Origin: an uncultured Prochlorococcus sp.
Lineage (GTDB): Bacteria; Cyanobacteriota; Cyanobacteriia; PCC-6307; Cyanobiaceae
Direction of reading: 5' to 3'
Assembly: GCA_902563335.1 (NCBI GenBank)
Contig: CACEWU010000003.1
Location: forward strand, 33,098 to 97,097
Length of the DNA stretch: 64,000 bases
Shown: positions 34,747-43,701 of the stretch, piece by piece
How the letters are laid out: every line of letters starts with the position of its first letter
How positions within the stretch are numbered: position 1 is the first letter of the stretch
Notes under the pieces: model-generated
What the model was told of the DNA's origin: nothing
The model's database searches: none
Seen by the model: the letters and a program-made list of their open reading frames with translations, nothing else
Translations under genes and position numbers: made by a program

Positions 34747-35103
34747 TTAAATGTCATCATTTGCATCTTCAGCGATGATGTCAATAGTTGCTGATTTAGC
34801 AGGAATTGAGGTGTCAGGTTTGGAGGCTTTATAAACTCGATCTTCCTTTTTAGGGTACTCAGATCCACATATTGGACAATTCATTGTATTAGCAATTGTA
34901 TTTGCTCCGCATACTGTGCATGTAATCATTTTGGATTGGAGTACGCGCCAACCTAACCAACCAAGACCTGCAAGTATTAATGGAAGTGTAAAAAAAGCCA
35001 GCATTAAACCACCCGCTAGATCTAATAGGAATCTGCCTGCAGCAGTTGGCAAAAGAAGAATGAGAATTACAGCCAACCAGAGCAGAGGAGAGGGTCTGGC
35101 CAT
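34747..35103 (-). CDS. membrane protein with C-terminal zinc ribbon, 118 aa
   Basis: Two hydrophobic stretches at about residues 8-25 and 30-50 are followed by CTVCGAN and CPICGSEY, two CxxC pairs that fit a zinc ribbon facing the cytosol. The acidic C-terminal tail is Asp-rich. It follows the YihY gene by 40 bases on the same strand. Function unknown. Confidence 0.75.
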   Translation of the reverse strand: MARPSPLLWLAVILILLLPTAAGRFLLDLAGGLMLAFFTLPLILAGLGWLGWRVLQSKMITCTVCGANTIANTMNCPICGSEYPKKEDRVYKASKPDTSIPAKSATIDIIAEDANDDI

Positions 35104-35143
35104 TTGAAACTCTATGCGAGACTTTTATATTGGCTTATGTAAT

Positions 35144-36112
35144 TCATATTTCGGGTTTCAAAGAGTGCGGATCTCCGTGCCGATTTCTAGACATGCGGGC
35201 TAGCACTACACTCCAGCATTGACCAAAATAAATTATTACGCCAACCATCCATACCCATAGTGTTAAAACTAAAACTCCTCCTATGAATCCATAAGCTTGA
35301 AAACGAGATCCCAGGGAGAGGATACTTCGACTAACCGCTAGATTTAATATTGTCAGCAATGTTCCAATCATTAATGCTCCTGGAATTAGTGGTTGAATTG
35401 GAACTCGGCGGCTTGGTAATAATGCTTGCAAGAACAATGCCATGACTGAAAGCCCTAGGAAAGGGATGACGAATTGACCTACTTCAAGGACAGGGATTTT
35501 GGATAATGAACTCGCTATCCAAGGACTGGTACTTGTCAGATCTTCTAAGACAGCCCCAGGAATCATTCGAACATTTGTACTGATTTGATCCAGTACAACA
35601 AGTAGGCCAACTACTAAAACAACAAGGAAAGCCTCTATTCGAGTTCGTATAAACTTGAAAGCTTGAATTCGCCAAGGGGCAGGAAATTTACTGGAAGAAG
35701 GTAATGCATCATTCCAAAGACGATCTGCTCCTCTTTGCAAGGTTAAATAGGCATTACCTGCGGTGACCATAAGAAATATTGCACCCAGCAGGCCCGCTCC
35801 AAAGCCTTGATTTACAAGCTTTTCCAAAGTGCTATCAACTAAACCAACTACAGAAGGAGGCAAAACTTGAGCCGCGAAATTAATTATTTGTTGATCGAGG
35901 CCAGGTTGTTTGCCTAGAAACCAAGAAGCAACCGAAAGAGATATTAATAAAACTGGGAAGAATGATTGCAGACTGTAATACGCGAAAGCTGCACTTAGAT
36001 CTACGCAATCACAGCGTGACCAACTTTTATAGGCTTCCCAAAGGCTCCCAATAAACCATTGAGTCTTGTGTCTCCAGCGAGGCCTTACGTCTGCTCTGAA
36101 CCTGATAGTTAT
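35144..36112 (-). CDS. YihY/UPF0761 (RBN-like) membrane protein, start codon uncertain
   Basis: A polytopic protein of the family once mis-named ribonuclease BN. The reading frame is open from 36124 down to 35144. Its N-terminal part contains the family hallmark DLSAAFAYYSLQSFFPVLL and the tail has YGFIGGVLVLTLWVWMVGVIIYFG. Between the upstream stop (36125-36127) and the conserved region there is no ATG, GTG or TTG. The first such codon is a TTG at 35863, which would delete about 80 residues including the hallmark. AGGGAG stands at 36121-36126, eight bases before an in-frame ATA at 36110-36112, which I use as a provisional start. Confidence 0.8.
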   Translation of the reverse strand: MTIRFRADVRPRWRHKTQWFIGSLWEAYKSWSRCDCVDLSAAFAYYSLQSFFPVLLISLSVASWFLGKQPGLDQQIINFAAQVLPPSVVGLVDSTLEKLVNQGFGAGLLGAIFLMVTAGNAYLTLQRGADRLWNDALPSSSKFPAPWRIQAFKFIRTRIEAFLVVLVVGLLVVLDQISTNVRMIPGAVLEDLTSTSPWIASSLSKIPVLEVGQFVIPFLGLSVMALFLQALLPSRRVPIQPLIPGALMIGTLLTILNLAVSRSILSLGSRFQAYGFIGGVLVLTLWVWMVGVIIYFGQCWSVVLARMSRNRHGDPHSLKPEI

Positions 36113-36248
36113 AACGCTAGCTCCCTAAGTAGTTTACTTTGAGCAAATAATAAAGCAGTTAATTCAATTTGAACAATATCTCTTTACCAAAAACTATTTT
36201 AGAGTTTTAGTGGAAATCACTCTGCTCATAGCCTATCGAATTAAGTAT

Positions 36249-37064
36249 TTACTCGTGTAATAAAATTTCTCCCCAAGGGAGTAATTTTTCCAACTCTTTA
36301 TTAGAACTGGCTGTGAGCAAAGGGAAGTTTGCAGAACTTAAATCTTGTCCTGATTGAAGATTAGATGGATTTAAATCTAGCCATTTAATAGGACAGCTAA
36401 GCTCTGTTAATACAAGCCAAGCTGAGGCAAGATCCCAGATTTTTGGAGTCGCCTCTAGTGCAGCAATTGTTTGTCCAATGGCTACACTGGTCATGTTTAA
36501 ACTGGAAACTCCTAGCAAACGAATCTTTCCTGGAAAGGGGTTTTCAGGCTTACGTTGCAGTATTCGAATTGAACGGCTACATAATGAAACGCAAGCGCTC
36601 CCAGTGGCATATCTATATTGAGATGTCAGGGAGTCACCATTGAGCCATACTCCTTTCCCTTTAATGGCAATAATTCTTTTTTTGAGAGCAGGTATATCTA
36701 AAAATGCTGTTTCTGGTTTTCCATCTACAAAGCGCGCCACTGAAATAGCCCAATATGGGATTCCAGCTGCAAAATTGGTAGTTCCGTCTAATGGATCTAC
36801 TACCCAATATGCAGGAGAATTAGGAACTATTTGAGAGCCTTCTTCACTTAAAATTCCTTCATTTGGAGCCAGAGAAGAAATGCCTTCGACCAGTGTTTGA
36901 TCACTCCAACGATCACATGCAGTAATCAAAGTTCCATCAGATTTGATATCTGAAGTGATATTTCCAAAATCATTTCTTTGTCTTTGAGCAACTCGGTCAA
37001 TAAGTGAATTGATTTTACTTAATTGAAGTTCGCTAAGGCTTTTAGGCGAAAAATTTGAGTTCAT
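36249..37064 (-). CDS. inositol monophosphatase family protein
   Basis: A 271-residue phosphatase of the IMPase/FBPase superfamily, which removes phosphate from sugar or inositol phosphates using Mg2+. The metal sites are EEGSQ, then DPLDGTTNF with the typical WVVDPLDGTTNFAAG text, and the C-terminal IWDLASAWLVLTEL. The ATG start at 37064 overlaps the TolC-like gene stop by four bases. The substrate is not known from sequence. Confidence 0.9.
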   Translation of the reverse strand: MNSNFSPKSLSELQLSKINSLIDRVAQRQRNDFGNITSDIKSDGTLITACDRWSDQTLVEGISSLAPNEGILSEEGSQIVPNSPAYWVVDPLDGTTNFAAGIPYWAISVARFVDGKPETAFLDIPALKKRIIAIKGKGVWLNGDSLTSQYRYATGSACVSLCSRSIRILQRKPENPFPGKIRLLGVSSLNMTSVAIGQTIAALEATPKIWDLASAWLVLTELSCPIKWLDLNPSNLQSGQDLSSANFPLLTASSNKELEKLLPWGEILLHE

Positions 37065-38788
37065 TTTTTATTACTGATAGTGGATGCTTTACAAGCCGGG
37101 ATCAGTGGAAAAGGTTCAATTGGAACATTAATCATGTCATCTTCTTCTACTTTATTCGGGGACATTTTGACTGAGTCACAAGCTTCTATATGATCTATTC
37201 CTGTTCTTCGCCTTAATTGAGCCAAGCTTGTATTATAAGTAGTTATAGCATCTGAATAGCGTACCTCTGCTTGTGTTAAATCTCTTTGGTTATTAACTAC
37301 TTCACGTTGAGTTGTTACTCCAGCTTGGAACCTTAATCTAGCTAGTCTTAGTGACTCTCTTGAAGCAATTACTTCACGAGTGGTAGTTGCAATATCTTGA
37401 TTGGCTGTTTTTAGTTTGAAGAAACTTTGTTCTACTTCTTTACGTATTAAAGATCGCGTTGATGCGAAAACATCCTCGGCTTCTTTGGCTTTTTGTTTGT
37501 TATATCTATAAAGGGCTTTTGATCTACCACCGTCAAAAATACTCCATGTCATGTTAAGTCCTACTGTATTAGAAAGAGATCGACTATAGTCATCCATATC
37601 TACATCTAAATTCGATCCTATACCAGTCTGCCCTTGTAACCTAGAATAACTTAATGTATTAACAAGGCTAAGGATGGGTTGAGTAGCGGCTAGTGCTGAG
37701 TTTGCATTGCTATTGCTAATAGATACATCTAATAAAAGTTTATCCAGCTCTTCTCGAAAGGAATATGCCGCAACTATACTTTCTTGTAATGAGGCTTTCC
37801 ATAGGCCAATAACTTGTGCTGCAGAAGCGGCAGTAGGTGTAATTTCAGGAGTTAAATTCAACATTGATGCAAGTTCACGACGTGTAATCTTTTGATCACC
37901 TAACTTGCTTGTTAAAAGTTGCTTGTCTCTGGCCAGTTGAGTCTCTGCTTCTAGTACTTCTAACCTTGTTGCTACACCAGCTTCAAATCTAGCTTTGGCA
38001 TCCCGTAGGCTAATTAGGGACGCTCGCATTGATTGTTTGCCAATGCGTACTCCTTCATCAGCTCTTTGCAATAAGAAATATTGACTAACAGCCTGTAGGC
38101 GCAAATCTCTTAATGTGACTAAATAACTATCTCGAGCCTGCTCATATGCATCTCTTGCCGCTGCAATTTCTGGTACTCGAGCAGGATCTATGAGTTTCCA
38201 TTGAACTTGCAGTGCTAAGGAGGTTCTCCATTGCCTCCCTGATGAATTTGAACCAAAATCAGGGTTTCTAGTTTGTTCAATAGTTAGATATTCTGGCAGC
38301 CCATTTGCTGTTAAGTTGATAGTTGGATACCATCGAGAAATAGATGCAAGCAATAAAGATTTAGATTGATCAATTCTTCTTTCCATTGCTTTTAAACTTG
38401 GATTATTCATTTCTACTAACGCTTCTATGTCAGCTAATGTTAAAGGCTTGAGATTTGTTATTTTTACTTCTTCAGGGTTGGTTGGAAGGGAAAGACTGTG
38501 GCGATACTGAAGTGATTCACGTTCCGTTTTGTTCAGACTTTCTTTAACTGATGAAGATTGCGATTTTTTTGCTTTTCTACGAGAACCTTTTAGTTCAATT
38601 GTATTAGCGAGATTGGCTAACTGGTTGAAGGCTGGATGATTTGCCCAGTCTTTTGTTAGAGATATGGAATCACTGACAGGCACTTCAACTTGAACAGACT
38701 GATTTGCCTTAACCGTTTCGACCCCTTGGATCAGAATTCCGGCTAGAAAAATGATTTTTGCAGTAATCCTCTGCACAGTATTCCTCAA
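37061..38788 (-). CDS. TolC-like outer membrane efflux protein
   Basis: A 575-residue protein of the outer-membrane factor family. Residues 1 to about 28 are a signal peptide (IFLAGILIQGVETVKA). The long helical repeats include PSLKAMERRIDQSKSLLLASISRWYPTINL and a second copy with VTTQREVVNNQRDLTQAEVRYSDA, as expected of the two OEP repeats forming the trimeric channel. In cyanobacteria TolC serves drug efflux and secretion. The frame opens with TTG at 38788. No inner-membrane pump is adjacent. Confidence 0.92.
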   Translation of the reverse strand: MRNTVQRITAKIIFLAGILIQGVETVKANQSVQVEVPVSDSISLTKDWANHPAFNQLANLANTIELKGSRRKAKKSQSSSVKESLNKTERESLQYRHSLSLPTNPEEVKITNLKPLTLADIEALVEMNNPSLKAMERRIDQSKSLLLASISRWYPTINLTANGLPEYLTIEQTRNPDFGSNSSGRQWRTSLALQVQWKLIDPARVPEIAAARDAYEQARDSYLVTLRDLRLQAVSQYFLLQRADEGVRIGKQSMRASLISLRDAKARFEAGVATRLEVLEAETQLARDKQLLTSKLGDQKITRRELASMLNLTPEITPTAASAAQVIGLWKASLQESIVAAYSFREELDKLLLDVSISNSNANSALAATQPILSLVNTLSYSRLQGQTGIGSNLDVDMDDYSRSLSNTVGLNMTWSIFDGGRSKALYRYNKQKAKEAEDVFASTRSLIRKEVEQSFFKLKTANQDIATTTREVIASRESLRLARLRFQAGVTTQREVVNNQRDLTQAEVRYSDAITTYNTSLAQLRRRTGIDHIEACDSVKMSPNKVEEDDMINVPIEPFPLIPACKASTISNKK

Positions 38789-38800
38789 ACTGAGCCGAAC

Positions 38801-40201
38801 TTAACGAATTTCTGAGGAATCACCCATTAGTGTCTTCACGATATCTTGGGCTCCATGCACAACGCGAACAGGAATATCCAGCGATTGCTTAAATTCTGAC
38901 AATGTCATGTCGTCAAGAAAGAGGTCTTCATCGTGTCTCAACATTATTGATGGCAGCAGAAGTTCATCTCCAAGTTCTTGTCCTTTTAAACCTTTTAGGA
39001 GGTCTTCCCCTGTTAATAGACCAGTAACAATTTGCTCTTGTCCCCAATGTGGGCTTGGGAGTCCATATATTAAAACAGTTAAACCTTCTACTCTATTAAG
39101 TCTCTGACAGGCTGGAGCTAAAGCTTTTGAGACAAGTCGCCCTACAACCCAACTGCTTTTTTTCGGTGATGGAAGTTTCTTGGGTAGCTTTCTTGTAGCA
39201 ATATCCATTTCTTCTAGAAATGCCCTAATACTGCCTACGCCATTTTGTTGTTGAGGTAGATCTTCGTACTTTTGACGAGGTGGCAACGACTGGCCTGCGA
39301 TTAGGTACCATTCATCCGAAAGCCAGGCGAAATTAGAGCCTAAATGGGCCTTGAATTGCTTTTGTAAAAGCTCTACTTGATTGATAACTTTTTTCGCACA
39401 GATATCACTTACTGGAATTAGTTTGTCATTCATGGGACGAAAACGTGTAAGCCCAACTGGGACAACTGCTGTTGAAAGTACACTTGGCCAGTCACCTTCA
39501 GCATGCTTAGCAAGGTCACACAGTGTATTTTCTAATGCTTGCCCATCATTTAACCCTGGACAAACAACAACTTGTGCATGAATTTGGAGGTTTCTTTTAG
39601 CAAACCAATGTAATTGTTCTTTTAGCTGACCTGCTCGTGGATTTTTGAGTAATTTTGTTCGAAGATTTGGATCTGTTGCGTGTACTGATACAAATAATGG
39701 TGAAAGACGTTGCTCTTCAATTCGATGCCAGTCAGCTTCTGTGAGATTTGTAAGTGTTAGGTAGGAACCATACAGAAAACTTAGTCGAAAGTCATCATCT
39801 TTAAGATATAAACTTTCTCTTTTTCCAGGTGGTTGTTGATCAATAAAGCAAAATGGACAATGGTTATTACATTGTTTTAAGCCGTCGAATAATGCTTCGG
39901 TAAAAACAAGACCGAGGGCATCATCAGCATCTTTTTCCAGATCGACAGTATGCAATTCTCCATTTTTATCAATGACTTCTAGATGCAACTCTTCATCAAC
40001 TATTAGAAATTGATAGTCAATTAGATCTCTGGGGTGAAATCCATTAATGCTCATCAACTTATCCCCTTTTTCAAAGCCTATGGCTTCTCCTATAGACCCA
40101 GGTTCAACAGATTCAACTACTGCTGGTATTGGTTTGTTTTTATTTATTGTCCCGGGATTAGTTGATGTAGCTGAGAGTCCCGAGGATGGCTCTTTCCACA
40201 C
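38801..40201 (-). CDS. DUF512 / PDZ radical-SAM-like Fe-S protein
   Basis: A 466-residue protein with an N-terminal PDZ-like domain (VVESVEPGSIGEAIGFEKGDKLMSING). The FeS segment GLKQCNNHCPFCFIDQQPPGKR follows, with a CxxxCxxC cluster motif as in radical SAM enzymes, then YLKDDDFRLSFLYGSYLTLTNL typical of the DUF512 family. The reaction is unknown. The frame opens with a GTG at 40201, and the PDZ domain starts about 30 residues in. It lies between tolC-like and uppP, all on the same strand. Confidence 0.88.
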   Translation of the reverse strand: MWKEPSSGLSATSTNPGTINKNKPIPAVVESVEPGSIGEAIGFEKGDKLMSINGFHPRDLIDYQFLIVDEELHLEVIDKNGELHTVDLEKDADDALGLVFTEALFDGLKQCNNHCPFCFIDQQPPGKRESLYLKDDDFRLSFLYGSYLTLTNLTEADWHRIEEQRLSPLFVSVHATDPNLRTKLLKNPRAGQLKEQLHWFAKRNLQIHAQVVVCPGLNDGQALENTLCDLAKHAEGDWPSVLSTAVVPVGLTRFRPMNDKLIPVSDICAKKVINQVELLQKQFKAHLGSNFAWLSDEWYLIAGQSLPPRQKYEDLPQQQNGVGSIRAFLEEMDIATRKLPKKLPSPKKSSWVVGRLVSKALAPACQRLNRVEGLTVLIYGLPSPHWGQEQIVTGLLTGEDLLKGLKGQELGDELLLPSIMLRHDEDLFLDDMTLSEFKQSLDIPVRVVHGAQDIVKTLMGDSSEIR

Positions 40202-40224
40202 TGTAGAAGGTCTTTAATTAAAGT

Positions 40225-41079
40225 TTAGAGGAAGTGGAACCACCAAATCAGCAAGCCCACTCCAAATACAAGTCTATATGTAATAAAAATCTTGGTACTA
40301 TTTGTCTGCAGATATTTAATTAGCCAGTCTATAGCAAGCCAGGAGACGATTGCGGCAGAGCTGATTCCGACAAGTAGCGGGAGAAATACTATGGTGATTT
40401 CTTCATGGAAAGCATTTTGTAATTCACTTAACCCTGCAATACAGATTGCTGGTATACCAAGTAAAAAAGAAAGCCGTGCTGCGTCTGTTCGTTTAAATCC
40501 ATGAATTAGTGAAGTTGTCAACGTTATTCCAGATCTGGACACTCCTGGCAGGAGGGCAAGCATTTGGCCAAGACCAATGATTAAGCCATCTTTTCCATTG
40601 ATTTTTCCTAAGGATTTAATTTGATCACCTGTTTTTTCTGCCCATCCAAGCAAAATTGCCATACCAATAGAAATCAATGCGATAGAGGGAATACTTCTTA
40701 AAGGAGAATTTTCGAAAGTAGGCCAGAAGAATTTGACTGCCATTCCAGCCAGAAGAATTGGTAATGTCCCTAATGTGATAGCAACACCTAGTTGGGCATA
40801 TGGCTCACGCCATCGCCCTTGTCTTATCCCAGAAGCGATTGCTTTTAGGACTTGCCTCAGGTCCTTTCTGAAATATGTAAGTACTGCGAAGATACTGCCA
40901 AGTTGTATGACTGCCGATATCGATACTCCAGGGTCTTCCCAGCCAAGAATTAATGGAAGTACTTTGAGATGGGCGGTACTACTTATTGGTAGGAACTCTG
41001 TAGCACCTTGTACCAAACCAAGTACAAGGTATCTCCAGCAAGCTTCTATTAATTCTTTTCCTTGATCTAGTTCAGTCAT
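40225..41079 (-). CDS. uppP: undecaprenyl-diphosphatase
   Basis: This integral membrane enzyme recycles undecaprenyl pyrophosphate for cell-wall synthesis. Conserved motifs are QGATEFLPISSTAH at residues 24-37 and PGVSRSG at 178-184, plus about eight hydrophobic segments. Length 284 is normal. Start ATG at 41079. A direct repeat TACAAAACG lies upstream at 41093-41101 and 41111-41119. Confidence 0.96.
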   Translation of the reverse strand: MTELDQGKELIEACWRYLVLGLVQGATEFLPISSTAHLKVLPLILGWEDPGVSISAVIQLGSIFAVLTYFRKDLRQVLKAIASGIRQGRWREPYAQLGVAITLGTLPILLAGMAVKFFWPTFENSPLRSIPSIALISIGMAILLGWAEKTGDQIKSLGKINGKDGLIIGLGQMLALLPGVSRSGITLTTSLIHGFKRTDAARLSFLLGIPAICIAGLSELQNAFHEEITIVFLPLLVGISSAAIVSWLAIDWLIKYLQTNSTKIFITYRLVFGVGLLIWWFHFL

Positions 41080-41183
41080 TGACTCGATTCATTACAAAAC
41101 GGTTGGTTACTACAAAACGATTTGCATACGTAGTTCAAAGCTTGCATGACAATCTTCTAAGGTTCTGTGTCTTTGCTTGAAAG

Positions 41184-41987
41184 TTGGGGGGGGGGGCGTT
41201 GTCTAGTGGTTCAATCAGAACAGCATCCCTTGGCAGTTCAACTTCTGTCATTAATCAATCCCTGAGTTATCCCTTGCAATCGGAGAGGTCATCAGTTTCA
41301 GAGTCTTATTTGTCACGACCTAGGACTCTTCAATTCTGGGCAAGTGCCTTGGTTGTGTTGCCGGTTTTTTTGCAAGCTCCATGGGCGCATCTGCATCCAT
41401 TATCGGCATGCCTTTTTACATTTGTTTTATTGGGATGTGGAGTCGCATTGGCTCAGTTTGGAGGTCATAGGTGGTTTCAGGTGGGTTCATTACTTATTGG
41501 TGTCAGTGGCAGTTGGCTTGGTGGTTGTCTTTTTTGGGGTTGGCTTCGTTCCCATCCAGTCCTTCATATTCCTGTTGAAGCCGTCGCGTTGCCACTGGCT
41601 TTTATTGGATTGTCAACTCGATGGAGACTTGGTGCTGGATTTTATGTCTCTTGTTTACTTGGCACTGCTTTCACGGATCTAATGATGGTTTGCACAGGGG
41701 TAATGAATAGATGGCCAGAGGTGGTCATGGCTCCCATGCAAGAAGCGCCACAAATTCTTCATCAGACAGCAGACCAATTATTGAGTCCTAAGCCAATATT
41801 TTTACTCATAATTGCTGCAGTTTTGATAATGCTTATGGCTCGTTTAATGCATCAAAGGGGAAGTATGAACTCTTCTTTTGGTAGAACATGGTTGGTTGCT
41901 AGTGCAGCCCTTACAACGACTTTGTGGGTTGATGGCCTTTTTTTGTTGTCAGCATTCTTTCAGCCAAGGTTCAGTGGATTGATCTGA
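41184..41987 (+). CDS. DUF3120-type membrane protein
   Basis: After about 50 Ser-rich hydrophilic residues come several membrane segments (FWASALVVLPVFLQAPWAHLHPLSACLFTFVLLGCGVALA and later VWLG-like spans), fitting the cyanobacterial DUF3120 group. Function unknown. The start is unclear: the frame opens with a TTG at 41184 directly followed by a run of 11 G (41186-41196), which encodes three glycines; another TTG at 41199 follows the run. I give the longer form. No ATG occurs before the first membrane segment. Confidence 0.75.
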   Translation: MGGGALSSGSIRTASLGSSTSVINQSLSYPLQSERSSVSESYLSRPRTLQFWASALVVLPVFLQAPWAHLHPLSACLFTFVLLGCGVALAQFGGHRWFQVGSLLIGVSGSWLGGCLFWGWLRSHPVLHIPVEAVALPLAFIGLSTRWRLGAGFYVSCLLGTAFTDLMMVCTGVMNRWPEVVMAPMQEAPQILHQTADQLLSPKPIFLLIIAAVLIMLMARLMHQRGSMNSSFGRTWLVASAALTTTLWVDGLFLLSAFFQPRFSGLI

Positions 41988-42014
41988 GAAGACATTTCAA
42001 AGCTGATCAGATAA

Positions 42015-43688
42015 ATGCCTAGAGGTTCTTTGTTTTCAGTCAACTCCATACCTTCACGGATTTGGGATGTTGTTGTGATAGGTGCAGGTGCTGCAGGATT
42101 AATGACTTGTCTTGAATTACCTTCTGAGTTCAAGGTTTTGTTATTAAACCGGAACACCAGTAGGCGGTCATCAAGTCGCTGGGCACAAGGAGGCATGGCT
42201 GCTGTTACGCGAGCAGAGGATAGTTTGAAGAGTCATGCCGAAGACACTATTAACGCCGGTGCTGGTTTATGTGATCGAGATGCAGTCAATATGTTGGTGA
42301 ATGAGGCTCCTAAATGCGTTGCGCATCTTCAGCAGCTAGGCATGGAGTTTGATCAAGAATTTGGAGAGCTCTCAACAACTTTGGAGGCAGCACATAGTCA
42401 TCGCAGAGTGTTGCATGTGAAAGATCGCACTGGTCGGGCTTTGATCGAAGTGCTTCAAGAACAAGTTGAACAGCGACCAAACCTCATCCATCGTCGAGGA
42501 GTCCGTGTTACCCAACTTTTGGTGGAGCACAATCGATGCTATGGAGTTCAAGTTCTTGATGGTCCATTTCTCCAGTGGATTTCAGCAAGAGCAGTAGTCC
42601 TGGCGACTGGTGGTGGTGGTGATTTATATGCAAATACAACTAATCCCTCCCAGGCTTGTGGCGAGGGATTGGCCTTGGCTTGGCGTGCAGGGGCAGTTGT
42701 TGAGGATTTGGAATTTGTTCAGTTTCATCCGACAGCCTTGAAATTGGAGGGTGCCCCATCTTTTCTGATTTCTGAGGCATTGAGAGGCGAGGGAGCAGTT
42801 TTGGTGGATCGTTTTGGAGAGAGTGCCGTGCGTAACTTGAGTGGTGGTGATCTTGCTACCAGAGATCAAGTGAGTAGGGCTTTGGTTGAGACGATGCAAT
42901 GTCAAGGAATTGATCATGTGAATCTTGACCTCTCTGCTATCCCTTCCATTAGGGCTGAAGATCGATTCCCTACTATTTTTGAGCGTTGCAGGGAATTTGG
43001 TTTAGATCCTTTGAAAGGATTGATTCCTGTTGCCCCTGCAGCTCATTATTGGATGGGAGGTGTTGCTACGAATTTGGATGCAGCTACAACTTTGCCTGGT
43101 TTATATGCAGTTGGTGAGGTTGCTTGTACTGGTTTGCATGGGGCTAACAGATTGGCAAGTAATTCTTTGATTGAATGTCTTGTATTCGCAAGGCAGATGG
43201 CCAACCTTGAGTTAGGTCCTTCCCTGAAATCTTTTGATGTAAACCAAGAGTTGCACACTGTGCCTTGTTCTTTCCCTTTAAATGGGATTCAGAGCTCCGA
43301 AGATTTAATTCATGCGATACAACAGTTGCGAGAACTTTGCTGGAGAGAGGCAGGGGTGAATCGCTCTGCGCAAGGAATGTTGAATGCTCTTCTTAAAATT
43401 AGAAAATCCTTTCAAGAATTAGCTCAGGAACCTTTATTAAATCTTGTTGATTTGCAACAGTATGGAGAAGTTTATCTTTTTGATGATCGTTCACGAAGAG
43501 ATTTAAATCTTTTACTTGATTTGACTCATCGTCAGATGAGCAGCTCATTACTTTTAGAGGCTTGTCTGTTTCGTACAGAAAGTAGAGGAGGTCATTTTAG
43601 AAGAGACGCTCCGACGGCATTGCCATACTGGAAGTGCCATTCACGGCAAAAACTTGGAGAAGTCTTAAGTACTCGACCGGTGAAATAA
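42015..43688 (+). CDS. nadB: L-aspartate oxidase
   Basis: This FAD enzyme oxidises L-aspartate to iminoaspartate, the first step of de novo NAD synthesis. The dinucleotide motif is VVVIGAGAAGLM near residue 20. QFHPTAL, the EALRGEGAVLVDRFG segment, and the HYWMGGVATNLDAATTLPGLYAVGEVACTGLHGANRLASNSL block are typical of the succinate dehydrogenase/fumarate reductase-related family and of NadB. Length 557. Start ATG at 42015, 27 bases after the DUF3120 gene. Confidence 0.95.
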   Translation: MPRGSLFSVNSIPSRIWDVVVIGAGAAGLMTCLELPSEFKVLLLNRNTSRRSSSRWAQGGMAAVTRAEDSLKSHAEDTINAGAGLCDRDAVNMLVNEAPKCVAHLQQLGMEFDQEFGELSTTLEAAHSHRRVLHVKDRTGRALIEVLQEQVEQRPNLIHRRGVRVTQLLVEHNRCYGVQVLDGPFLQWISARAVVLATGGGGDLYANTTNPSQACGEGLALAWRAGAVVEDLEFVQFHPTALKLEGAPSFLISEALRGEGAVLVDRFGESAVRNLSGGDLATRDQVSRALVETMQCQGIDHVNLDLSAIPSIRAEDRFPTIFERCREFGLDPLKGLIPVAPAAHYWMGGVATNLDAATTLPGLYAVGEVACTGLHGANRLASNSLIECLVFARQMANLELGPSLKSFDVNQELHTVPCSFPLNGIQSSEDLIHAIQQLRELCWREAGVNRSAQGMLNALLKIRKSFQELAQEPLLNLVDLQQYGEVYLFDDRSRRDLNLLLDLTHRQMSSSLLLEACLFRTESRGGHFRRDAPTALPYWKCHSRQKLGEVLSTRPVK

Positions 43689-43701
43689 TTAGTAGGTGCT
43701 T

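Noticed and set aside
36125..36248. Gap upstream of the YihY gene searched for a frameshifted N-terminus
   Set aside because: No other frame continues the YihY N-terminus beyond the stop at 36125, so a simple upstream frameshift is not shown.
41184..41280. tRNA-like text (GGTTCAATC) after the poly-G run
   Set aside because: No acceptor stem, D-arm or anticodon arm can be drawn around it, and it lies in the DUF3120 coding frame.
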